From positions 4,695 through 68,694 of the forward strand of contig JAXGYZ010000016.1 in assembly GCA_040772005.1 (NCBI GenBank): a stretch of 64,000 nucleotides of DNA, given 5' to 3'. Origin of the DNA: MWBF01 sp040772005. GTDB taxonomy: Bacteria; Chloroflexota; Anaerolineae; CG2-30-64-16. Positions 27,444 to 34,852 of the stretch are shown in pieces. The notes under the pieces are model-generated. The model saw only the letters and a program-made list of their open reading frames with translations, did not search any database and was not told the DNA's origin. Position numbers and translations under genes: made by a program. Positions within the stretch are counted from its first letter, which is position 1, and every line of letters begins with the position of its first letter.

Positions 27444-29663
27444 ATGAACACTCGATTCAGCAAGATACCGGTGCTCCTGGTTGCGGGGCTGCTGCTCGCC
27501 GCATGCACCGCAGCGCCCACCGTCACGCCCGCACCGACGGCGCCCGTGATTCAGCCCACAGCGCAGCCCGTTGCGCCGACCAGCCAGCCGGCGACCGAGC
27601 AGCCTGTAGCGCCCACGCCGACGGGCCTGGCGCCGGAGAGCGCGCCGGATGACGGCCTTGCCAAGGCCAGGGCCGAGGGCCTGCTGCTGGTCGGCAGCTC
27701 CCTGGACAACCCACCCTACTCGACCTACAATGACCAGTACCGGCCTGCGGGCTTTGATGTGGCGCTCATCACGGAGGTCGCCCGGCGGCTGGGTACGCGT
27801 ACTGACATCAACGACTTCACGTTCGAGGGCCTGCTGGATGCCCTCCAACTGAAGCAGGTGGACGTAGCCATCGCCGCAATCGACATCACGCCTGAGCGCG
27901 CAGCGCGGGTGGACTTCAGCACTCCCTACTTCGTGGGCGAGGATGGCATACTGGCAGCACCGGACTCGTCTATCCCGATCGTTCGGTCGCTGACGGACCT
28001 TCAGTCCCGGCGGGTTGGCGTGCAGCGGGGCTCGGCCTACGAAAGCTGGCTCCTGAGCACCCTGGTCCAGACCGGGCAGATGCCGGCCGGCAACCTGCTG
28101 TCCTATGTCAGCCCGGATCAAGCAGTGGATGACCTGGATTCCGGGCATGTTGATTTGGTCGTCATGGATCGGCGACCGGCGGAAACCTTCGTGCGACAAG
28201 GCAAGGGCAAGCTGGTGGGCTACGGGCTCGACCCGCAGATGTTCGCCATTGCGGTGCGCAAGGGTTCGACGCTGCTGCCGGAAATCAATCGCATCCTGGC
28301 GGAGATGGTGAGCGATGGCACGACCGGCCATCTCATCGAAACTTACTTGCAGTTGCCGGCAGAGGTCGTGATCCCCGCGCCCGAGGCCCCCACGCCTACG
28401 CCGATCCCCACGCCTCTGGCGCCGCCTACGCCCGTGCCCTGCATCGACGGCATGGCCTGGGTCGCCGACCTGAACCTGGACGACAAGAACATGACTGCGC
28501 CGCCGGTCCTCCAGCCCGGCCAGACGTTCACGAAGAGCTGGCGCGTACGCAACGCTGGCACTTGCAACTGGTCGGCCGACTTCTCGCTCACCTATCGCTC
28601 GGGCAACACGCCTGCGGCCAAGATGGGCGGCAGCAACTTCAGGATCGGCAAGACGGTGGCCCCAGGCCAGACCATCGACCTGAGTGTCAACCTGGTTGCA
28701 CCGCAAGCCCCAGGGACTTATCAGGGCTTCTGGCAGATGGCCAACGCCGGCGGACGGCCGTTCGGCGAGCGCATCTGGGTCGGCATTCGACTGCCCGCGC
28801 CGCCTACGCCGCCGCCGCCCCCGACGCAGACGCCAGCACCTGGCATCTCCTTCGGTGCTGATCGCACGAACATCAACGCCGGCGAGTGCGTGAACTTCAA
28901 CTGGAATGTGACCGGCGTCCGGGCCGTGTACTTCTACCCCCAGGGCCAGCCGTTCCAGGGCTCTGGCGTGGCCGGGCAGAGCAGCAAGCAGGTATGCCCC
29001 GCCAACACGACCGTATATGAGCTCCGCATCGAGCGAGCGGATGCTTCAGTGGACCTCCGCCAGATCCAGATTAACGTCAACGCGGTGGCGGGCGCCCCCG
29101 TCATTGCTCAGTTCTCCTCATCGCCTGAGTTCGATGTCGACCCGGGGCAGTGCGTGTCCTTCCAATGGCGCGTAGACGGTGCGGTCAACCGCGTGGCATT
29201 GGTGCGCGACGGCTTCCCACTCTGGGACTATGCGCCGGTCGCAGGGTCGTTCAACGATTGCCCGCCCGGCGCGGGTCAGAAGAATTATGAACTGCAGGCC
29301 TGGGGGCCAGGCGGCTTCATCAAGAGCCAGCGGTCGTTGCTGGTCCGGCCCGGCTTCACGCCGCCGACCGCCGTGCCGGCGCCCCAGCCACCGCGTATCA
29401 ATAGTTTCACGGCCAATCCGCCGCAGCTCAGCGCAGGCGCCAACTGCATAGTGCTGGAGTGGCAGATCTCAGGGCAAGGACTTGCCGCAGTCTGGCTCAG
29501 CCGCAACGGCATACTGATCGCCGGCCCAGACGTGCAATCCCCTTACCAGGACTGCGTGGCTGTCAGCGAGGAAGGCACCACGCAAGTCTATGAGCTGCGG
29601 GTGGATTCCGAGTCTGCCGGTTCCGCCCGTCAGGAGTTGACCGTGCCTTTCGGCCGCGGATAA
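27444..29663 (+). CDS. Lipoprotein: family 3 solute-binding domain + NBR1-type Ig domains
   Basis: 739 residues. Lipobox GLLLAAC and a Pro/Thr/Gln linker lead into a family 3 extracellular solute-binding domain at about 70-310 (RPAGFDVALITEVARRLG, FEGLLDALQLKQVDVAIAA, TPERAARVDFSTPYF), typical of polar amino-acid receptors. A second Pro/Thr linker and an NBR1-like Ig module follow (FTKSWRVRNAGTCNW, APQAPGTYQGFWQM). Three further Ig-like domains have conserved Cys in 'AGECVNFNW' and similar strands. No ABC permease is adjacent, so it may be an orphan sensor or binding protein. Confidence 0.88.
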   Translation: MNTRFSKIPVLLVAGLLLAACTAAPTVTPAPTAPVIQPTAQPVAPTSQPATEQPVAPTPTGLAPESAPDDGLAKARAEGLLLVGSSLDNPPYSTYNDQYRPAGFDVALITEVARRLGTRTDINDFTFEGLLDALQLKQVDVAIAAIDITPERAARVDFSTPYFVGEDGILAAPDSSIPIVRSLTDLQSRRVGVQRGSAYESWLLSTLVQTGQMPAGNLLSYVSPDQAVDDLDSGHVDLVVMDRRPAETFVRQGKGKLVGYGLDPQMFAIAVRKGSTLLPEINRILAEMVSDGTTGHLIETYLQLPAEVVIPAPEAPTPTPIPTPLAPPTPVPCIDGMAWVADLNLDDKNMTAPPVLQPGQTFTKSWRVRNAGTCNWSADFSLTYRSGNTPAAKMGGSNFRIGKTVAPGQTIDLSVNLVAPQAPGTYQGFWQMANAGGRPFGERIWVGIRLPAPPTPPPPPTQTPAPGISFGADRTNINAGECVNFNWNVTGVRAVYFYPQGQPFQGSGVAGQSSKQVCPANTTVYELRIERADASVDLRQIQINVNAVAGAPVIAQFSSSPEFDVDPGQCVSFQWRVDGAVNRVALVRDGFPLWDYAPVAGSFNDCPPGAGQKNYELQAWGPGGFIKSQRSLLVRPGFTPPTAVPAPQPPRINSFTANPPQLSAGANCIVLEWQISGQGLAAVWLSRNGILIAGPDVQSPYQDCVAVSEEGTTQVYELRVDSESAGSARQELTVPFGRG

Positions 29664-29673
29664 CTCGTGTCGA

Positions 29674-29728
29674 GTCAGCCAGCTCCCCGGGCAAGGCTTC
29701 CGAGGAGCTGGCCCTCTTGGCCGGCTGA
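29674..29728. terminator. Nested hairpin, probable terminator
   Basis: GTCAGCC at 29674-29680 pairs with GGCTGAC at 29722-29728, and GCCAGCTCC at 29678-29686 pairs with GGAGCTGGC at 29704-29712. It begins 10 bases after the lipoprotein stop. Confidence 0.55.
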
Positions 29729-29759
29729 CGCTGGCCGCAATTGTCTGAGGGGGCATACT

Positions 29760-30371
29760 ATGCCGGTTGTGACCGGGATCCTGGCGCTCGTTGCGATCAT
29801 CGGGCTCTTGGTAGTGCAGTACGGCGGCGCAATCGGCGCTCTCTTCTTCGGGCGCAAGCTGCCGTGGATCTGGTTTGCGCTCGCAGTGCTCGAGACGGTC
29901 GGCAAGGTGCTGGCCGTGGCACTCTATCGTGACACCGACGCGATCCGGGCGAGCGTGAGCCTGGCCGGCGCTCTCCTAGCCGCTGTTCTGGCGCTCCTGC
30001 TGCAGCGGCGCTACGGCACCGTCGTCCTGGCTGTCGGTGGCTTTCTGGCAACAGGCCTCACGATCATCCAGACACTGGGGCCGCTGCTCAATCCGGCGCC
30101 GGAGTGGCTGGTGCTGGCTTTGCTTGGAGCAGGCGGCATTGCAGGCGCGGTTTGGGTGTTGAACAATCGAGCCACCGGAACGATTGTCCTCTCGGCCCTG
30201 GTCGGAGCCGGGATCCTGACCGACAATCTGATCGAACCACTGGGAATTGATGAGGCCCATCGCTTCCAGGTCTACGCCATCCTTGCGCTGGCGGGGATCG
30301 GTTTTCAACTCTGGCGGGAACGTCGCCATCGTGAGGGCGCCTCATCCCAGGCGCAAGGAGCAACGGCATGA
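29760..30371 (+). CDS. Multi-pass membrane protein, unknown
   Basis: 203 residues with about six hydrophobic helices (VVTGILALVAIIGLLVVQYG, ASVSLAGALLAAVLALLL, TVVLAVGGFLATGLTII and others) and a short basic C-terminal tail. ATG 29760 follows GAGGGGG at 6 bases. The stop overlaps the next ATG (ATGA), which couples it to the PIG-L gene, whose own C-terminal membrane region is of similar DUF4203-like character. No specific function is seen. Confidence 0.72.
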   Translation: MPVVTGILALVAIIGLLVVQYGGAIGALFFGRKLPWIWFALAVLETVGKVLAVALYRDTDAIRASVSLAGALLAAVLALLLQRRYGTVVLAVGGFLATGLTIIQTLGPLLNPAPEWLVLALLGAGGIAGAVWVLNNRATGTIVLSALVGAGILTDNLIEPLGIDEAHRFQVYAILALAGIGFQLWRERRHREGASSQAQGATA

Positions 30372-32173
30372 TGGTCCAGCCGAGCCTTTACAACCGCCAG
30401 TCTCGATCACTGACTCGCTGGTTCGCTGCGCTGCTTCTGCTGATGTTGGCTCTCAGCGCCGCAGGCTGCGCCAACGAAGTGCCTGGGGCCAGCCCGAATT
30501 TCCTCTATGATCCCGCGGCACCGACCAGCCCGCCTGATCGACCTGTGCTCACGCTGGCGGATGACGACCGGATACTCGTCCTGGCCCCGCACCCGGACGA
30601 TGAGATTCTCGCCACCGGCGGTCTGATCCAGCAGGCACTTGCCAGGGGCTTGCCCGTGCAGGTCGTCTTCCTGACCAACGGGGACAACAACGAGTTTGCG
30701 TTCCTCTTCTTCAGCAAGGCCTTCACCCTGGATGCCAGCTCAGCCGTCTATGCCGGTCAGACGCGCGCCCTTGAAGCGCTGCGCGCCGGTCGCGAACTCG
30801 GCCTGGATATTTCCAGAGAGACCTTCCTCGGCTATCCGGACTTCGGCACCCTGGAGATGTGGCTGAACCGCTGGGGCGAGGATCGCGAGGCGTTTCGCAG
30901 CATGTTTTCCGAACAGAACCAGGTCCCCTACTGGTTCGCCCGGACGCCGGACGCCACATACAAAGGGGAATCCGTCCTCGCCGAGATCGTTGCGATCCTG
31001 GTAGACTTCAAGCCTACTAAGGTCTTCGTTTCGCACCCTGCGGACAAGAACCCCGACCACGCTGCGCTCTATCTGTTTCTCCGAACTGCACTGTGGGATC
31101 TGGACAATCAGGTGGACCCGGCAGTCTACATGTACCTAACCCACTACGGTGAGTGGCCACAGCCGCGCGGGCTGCTGTTCGATGCGCCGCACGAGCCTCC
31201 CGCGCAGTTCGACGAAGCAGGGCGGTGGGTAGTGCTGCCGCTGGAGGCTGAAGAGGTCAGCACCAAGTTGGAAGCACTCAAGCGACACAAGACGCAGTAT
31301 CAGGCCGCCGCGCCCTACCTGGAGTCTTTCATGCGTGCCAACGAGCTGTTCGACGCGCCACAGGACACGGTTCTCAGTACCGCGTCTCCTGAAGCCCTCG
31401 TTTTACCGAGCGGAAGCGGAGCAGTCGACAACGAACCGGCGGCTGGATCGTCTGCGATCGGCATCCCCAGGCGGGTGCGGGTGGAGGGGAACGACCTGGT
31501 TATCGGCTTCGCGCTCGATGTCCAGGGGGGCGCTGGGGCGACCATCATGTTGATGGGTCACCGCGCTGATCGGTCCTTTGCCGAAATGCCCAAGATCGCG
31601 ATCAACATGAAAGGCGGTAATCTTCAGGTTTCGGAACGAGGGCAGCGGATATCGGCCGATTCGATCAAAGTAACCAGCACGCAGGCGCTGACCGAGGTGA
31701 GGATTCCATTGAGCTTGCTGGGAGAGCCCGAACGCTTGCACTTCAATATCGGCCAGAGACTGTTGCCCGGTTCGAGCTCGCTGATCCACATCCTGGTGGG
31801 CATCGGGCTTGGCCTGGTGGGGGCGCTGCTTTCACAGGCTGCGCCCAACCTGATCGCTGCAATCGTGGGCTTTCTGGCCGGCGGCTACGTTTTGTCCGCC
31901 TTGGTTGGCAGCCTGACCCAATTGAGCAGCGCGGTCCACTGGGTCGTTTTTATCGCCGGTGGCCTGTTCGGCGTCTACCTGGCCGTAAAGTTCTTTGATC
32001 TGGCGCTGGTGATCCTCTCCGCGCTCTCCGGCGCGGGGACGCTGTCGGCACTGGGCGGTGAGCTGCTGAGCTTCAGCGGCACCATCCAGGCTGTCGTCTT
32101 CATCGTCTTGGCAGCCATCGGTATTGCGTTCCAACTGGGAGTCGTCAAGCCTGCCAAGCTGCGCGGCAAGTAG
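30368..32173 (+). CDS. Lipoprotein PIG-L/LmbE deacetylase fused to a membrane domain
   Basis: 601 residues. Lipobox LALSAAGC is followed by a LmbE/PIG-L N-acetylglucosaminyl deacetylase domain with the zinc motif APHPDDE near residue 76 and the second motif HPADKNPDHAALY. A small beta domain follows. The C-terminal 150 residues hold about five helices (LVGIGLGLVGALLSQ, NLIAAIVGFLAGGYVL, WVVFIAGGLFGVYLAV). An extracytoplasmic deacetylase acting on cell-surface GlcNAc groups is inferred. The lipoprotein plus C-terminal membrane arrangement is unusual. Confidence 0.85.
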   Translation: MMVQPSLYNRQSRSLTRWFAALLLLMLALSAAGCANEVPGASPNFLYDPAAPTSPPDRPVLTLADDDRILVLAPHPDDEILATGGLIQQALARGLPVQVVFLTNGDNNEFAFLFFSKAFTLDASSAVYAGQTRALEALRAGRELGLDISRETFLGYPDFGTLEMWLNRWGEDREAFRSMFSEQNQVPYWFARTPDATYKGESVLAEIVAILVDFKPTKVFVSHPADKNPDHAALYLFLRTALWDLDNQVDPAVYMYLTHYGEWPQPRGLLFDAPHEPPAQFDEAGRWVVLPLEAEEVSTKLEALKRHKTQYQAAAPYLESFMRANELFDAPQDTVLSTASPEALVLPSGSGAVDNEPAAGSSAIGIPRRVRVEGNDLVIGFALDVQGGAGATIMLMGHRADRSFAEMPKIAINMKGGNLQVSERGQRISADSIKVTSTQALTEVRIPLSLLGEPERLHFNIGQRLLPGSSSLIHILVGIGLGLVGALLSQAAPNLIAAIVGFLAGGYVLSALVGSLTQLSSAVHWVVFIAGGLFGVYLAVKFFDLALVILSALSGAGTLSALGGELLSFSGTIQAVVFIVLAAIGIAFQLGVVKPAKLRGK

Positions 32174-32191
32174 GCGACATGTGAGATCGGG

Positions 32192-33169
32192 ATGACAGTC
32201 ACGCCGCCCCAGGCGCCCGACCGCAACGAAGCCATTGATCAGTTTCGGGGCTTCGCTATCTTGCTCATGGTATTGGCCAACTACCTTGCCGGGACTGAGA
32301 CCGTCCCCGCGTGGCTCAAGCACGCGGATGACATTGGCTACACCGTGATCGACCTGATTGCGCCGCTGTTCGTGTTCGCCATGGGCCTCACCTTCGGCCT
32401 ATCGTTCCGGCGGAGGCTGGCGCGCGATGGCGCGTGGAGCACCTACGTGCACTTCGTCTCTCGCAACCTGGCCCTTGTGGGGCTTGGGTCTGTCCTCACA
32501 CTGGCGGGCGATCTGTTGGGCGTTTACCCGAGCAGCGTCAACTGGGGATTGTTGCAGGCTCTGGGCGCGGCTGGACTGATTACACTGGTGTTCATCCGCC
32601 TGGCGCCAGCACCCAGAGCACTGATCGCGCTGCTGCTCCTGGCCGGCTACCAGGCGCTCCTGGACCATTCGTGGCTGGAACTGGTGCGGTCCGCTCCGCA
32701 CAACGGTCCGTGGGGCGCCTTGAGCTGGGCTGCGATGCTGATGCTCGCCACCTGCATGGCTGACCTATACCATGACACGGCCCAGCGGCGTCTTGTTCCC
32801 TGGGTCGCCCTGGCGGTGGCTGTTACCGGGCTGGCGCTCGCGATTCTGTTTCCGATGAGCAAGGATCGCGCCTCGAGCAGCTACGTAATGCTGAGCCTGG
32901 GTTTGAGCGGCCTCACCTTCTTGGGGGTTACCTGGCTGGTGACGCACGTCGGTCGCGGCCTGCCGGTGCTCAACGCCTGGGGTCGCAACGCGCTGCTGCT
33001 CTACCTACTGCACGGGGTCCTCATCGGGCTGTTTGCCCTGCCGCAGGCGGCGTGGTGGTATGTGAATGCGACGACATGGCTGGTGGCGCTACAGACGCTG
33101 CTGCTGGTGGGGACACTGAGCTGGATCGGGCTGGCGCTGGATCGTCGTCGCCTCTACTTCTCGCTGTGA
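32192..33169 (+). CDS. HGSNAT/DUF5009-like membrane acyltransferase
   Basis: 325 residues with about ten membrane helices. It begins with NEAIDQFRGFAILLMVLANY, the 'D-x-FRG' opening of the heparan-glucosaminide N-acetyltransferase/DUF5009 family, followed by DLIAPLFVFAMGLTFGLSFRRR. An acyl-transfer role on cell-surface sugar is plausible next to a PIG-L deacetylase. The ribosome site is weak. It is the last gene before the truncated exonuclease III. Confidence 0.8.
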   Translation: MTVTPPQAPDRNEAIDQFRGFAILLMVLANYLAGTETVPAWLKHADDIGYTVIDLIAPLFVFAMGLTFGLSFRRRLARDGAWSTYVHFVSRNLALVGLGSVLTLAGDLLGVYPSSVNWGLLQALGAAGLITLVFIRLAPAPRALIALLLLAGYQALLDHSWLELVRSAPHNGPWGALSWAAMLMLATCMADLYHDTAQRRLVPWVALAVAVTGLALAILFPMSKDRASSSYVMLSLGLSGLTFLGVTWLVTHVGRGLPVLNAWGRNALLLYLLHGVLIGLFALPQAAWWYVNATTWLVALQTLLLVGTLSWIGLALDRRRLYFSL

Positions 33170-33200
33170 CATCTCCTGGTGGTCCGCCAGACGCGGTACG

Positions 33201-33425
33201 TTACGTGACCTCCAGCCGAATCCCGACCGGGCAGTGGTCGCTCCCGCGCACGTGCGGCCAGATGAACGCGTCCGTCACGCGCGGCAGCACCTCCGCCGCC
33301 GCAAAGAAGTAGTCGATGCGCCAGCCGATGTTGCGCTCGCGCGCCTGCGCCCACTGGAGCCACCAGGTGTATTGGCCGGCCAGGTCGGGGTAGCGGTGCC
33401 GGATACGTCCCATAAAGTCGAGCCG
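33201..33425 (-). pseudogene. xth: Exonuclease III C-terminal fragment
   Basis: 70 or so residues match the end of ExoIII: YPDLAGQYTWWLQWAQARER, NIGWRIDYFFAA, then PHVRGSDHCPVGIRLEV. The GSDHCP motif carries the catalytic Asp-His of the family. The family is about 260 residues long, so roughly three quarters is missing. The frame is cut at about 33425, three to four bases from the cas6 stop, and it lies on the same strand as cas6. This marks the left edge of the CRISPR island. Confidence 0.85.
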
Positions 33426-33429
33426 TCTG

Positions 33430-34434
33430 TCAGCCCATCAGGGCGAGCTCATACCGACCACTGCCGACGACGTAAGCCTTGCCGATGTGCAACCACTGAC
33501 CCAACCACAGGACGGGCAGCAACGGGCGCAAATCGCTGCCGCCGTACCAGGCTTGCCCGACGAAGCCCTCGACATCCTGCTCTCCTGAACGCTGGGAGTA
33601 CCGGCTGAAGCCCATCCGACGGGTTTCGTCGTGTTCGAGCCGCACCGTGTCGGCCAGGTCCAGCAGCGGGCCATAGGCCTCGTGCGGCCACTCACCGGCG
33701 CCGTGCACCAGGCTCAGTATCCGCAGCCGCCGCACCAGGGCACGCATCAGCGCGCCGAACTCCGGCTGTTCCACCCACCGGCCCTGTTCCTTGATCTTGA
33801 CCGGGCTGAGAAACCGCAGGCTGATGGCGCGCACCGGCCCCGATAGGGTCGCAACCAGCCGCTCGCCGCCAGCCAGGTCGAATTCGATGTCGGCCAGGCG
33901 AAGGTTTTTCCAGGTTAACGTCGTCCCACTCGCGGAAGGCTGTTCGGCCGCCAGCAGTTGTTCACCCGCGGGAAGCAGCGCAGTGACTTGCTGCAAGCGG
34001 CTGCGCAGCCGGATGCGCCCCATGCCCCGGTCTGCGCCTTGCTGGGCCGCGGCGACGATGGCCGGAACCTGGTGCAGGGCTAAGTCTCCTGCGAGGGTCA
34101 GCTCGAAGTGCCAGGGCGCGCCGACCGGGTAGAGCCGGCGGCGGTCCTGGTCATCCCACAGGGCATAAGCGGGGGGCGGAGTGTCACCGATCAGCCGTTG
34201 CATGGGGAGGGGCCAGGCGGGTTTCATACGGGGCTCGATGAGCTGGCCGAAGAGACAGGCGTGGGGTTGCTCACACCCGTTGCGACACCGCTGCGGCTGA
34301 ACGCACCAGTATTCACTGAGCCACCAGAGGAGCGCCATGCGCAGCATGTCGCCCTTATAGGTCGGCACGTCCGTTTCGTTGAGTGCGGTCAGGTCAAACC
34401 GCAAGCGCGTAATCGGGAGCTTTTCCAGGGACAT
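33430..34434 (-). CDS. cas6: Cas6 crRNA-processing endoribonuclease
   Basis: 334 residues. The C-terminal half matches the Cas6 RAMP fold: RAISLRFLSPVKIKEQGRW, then GFVGQAWYGGSDLRPLLPVL and WLGQWLHIGKAYVVGSGRYE with the Gly-rich end. The N-terminal half has a four-Cys stretch (CVQPQRCRNGCEQPHAC) that may bind zinc. Cas6 cuts the array transcript within the repeat to leave an 8-base 5' handle. The gene lies on the same strand as the array, at its distal end. A degenerate repeat lies in its 5' leader. Confidence 0.92.
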   Translation of the reverse strand: MSLEKLPITRLRFDLTALNETDVPTYKGDMLRMALLWWLSEYWCVQPQRCRNGCEQPHACLFGQLIEPRMKPAWPLPMQRLIGDTPPPAYALWDDQDRRRLYPVGAPWHFELTLAGDLALHQVPAIVAAAQQGADRGMGRIRLRSRLQQVTALLPAGEQLLAAEQPSASGTTLTWKNLRLADIEFDLAGGERLVATLSGPVRAISLRFLSPVKIKEQGRWVEQPEFGALMRALVRRLRILSLVHGAGEWPHEAYGPLLDLADTVRLEHDETRRMGFSRYSQRSGEQDVEGFVGQAWYGGSDLRPLLPVLWLGQWLHIGKAYVVGSGRYELALMG

Positions 34435-34440
34435 AGTCTT

Positions 34441-34463
34441 CTCGCAATCCCCTCACAGGCGGG
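34441..34463 (-). repeat. Degenerate CRISPR repeat in the cas6 5' leader
   Basis: The + strand bases CTCGCAATCCCCTCACAGGC (plus GGG) match the first 23 bases of the array repeat at about 19 positions. Read on the minus strand it lies 7 bases before the cas6 ATG and supplies the only purine-rich stretch (GAGGGGA) near the start. Confidence 0.6.
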
Positions 34464-34501
34464 ATTCGCTCAATAAGCGTCTCTGCGGGCTATTCTAGCA
34501 T

Positions 34502-34533
34502 AACCTCTCCGGCTGTCGAAAGCCGGAGAGGTT
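34502..34533 (-). terminator. 13-bp hairpin between array end and cas6
   Basis: AACCTCTCCGGCT at 34502-34514 pairs exactly with AGCCGGAGAGGTT at 34521-34533. It lies between the distal end of the array and cas6 on the transcribed strand and may end or slow array transcription. There is no U tract. Confidence 0.45.
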
Positions 34534-34578
34534 CGAGGTCTGACTGACTGCTTGCCAGGGATGGGCAGCCTCTTGTTT

Positions 34579-34852
34579 GACCATGAATCGCCTGATACAA
34601 GGATAAATTTGATAGCGGATTGCGACCGCCTGAGGCTGCCAGCCGTCTGGTGGTCCGGCTAATCAAGGCTTATCAAGTGAATCATGGTCGTCTCAATACC
34701 CTCACAGGTGGGCAGGACCATGATGCGCCTGATGGAAGGATGACCTTGATAGCGGATTTCGCTGTTCCCTCGGGCGGGCAGCCGCATCACGATCGTGCTA
34801 ATCAAGGCTTATCAAGTGAATCATGGTCGTCTCAATACCCTCACAGGTGGGC
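34579..34852. repeat. 137-bp tandem duplication at the array's distal end
   Basis: Two units (34579-34715 and 34716-34852) share GACCATGA-x-x-CGCCTGAT-x-x-AAGGAT, TTGATAGCGGATT and CTAATCAAGGCTTATCAAGT, ending in the start of a CRISPR repeat. The first copy has only 25 bases of repeat (34690-34714). A half repeat (GGGCAGCCTCTTG) precedes the first unit at 34563. This is the decayed, oldest end of the array. Confidence 0.75.

Noticed and set aside
34502..34533. tRNA-like TTCGAGG after a stem
   Set aside because: Only a simple hairpin; no acceptor or D/T arm arrangement.
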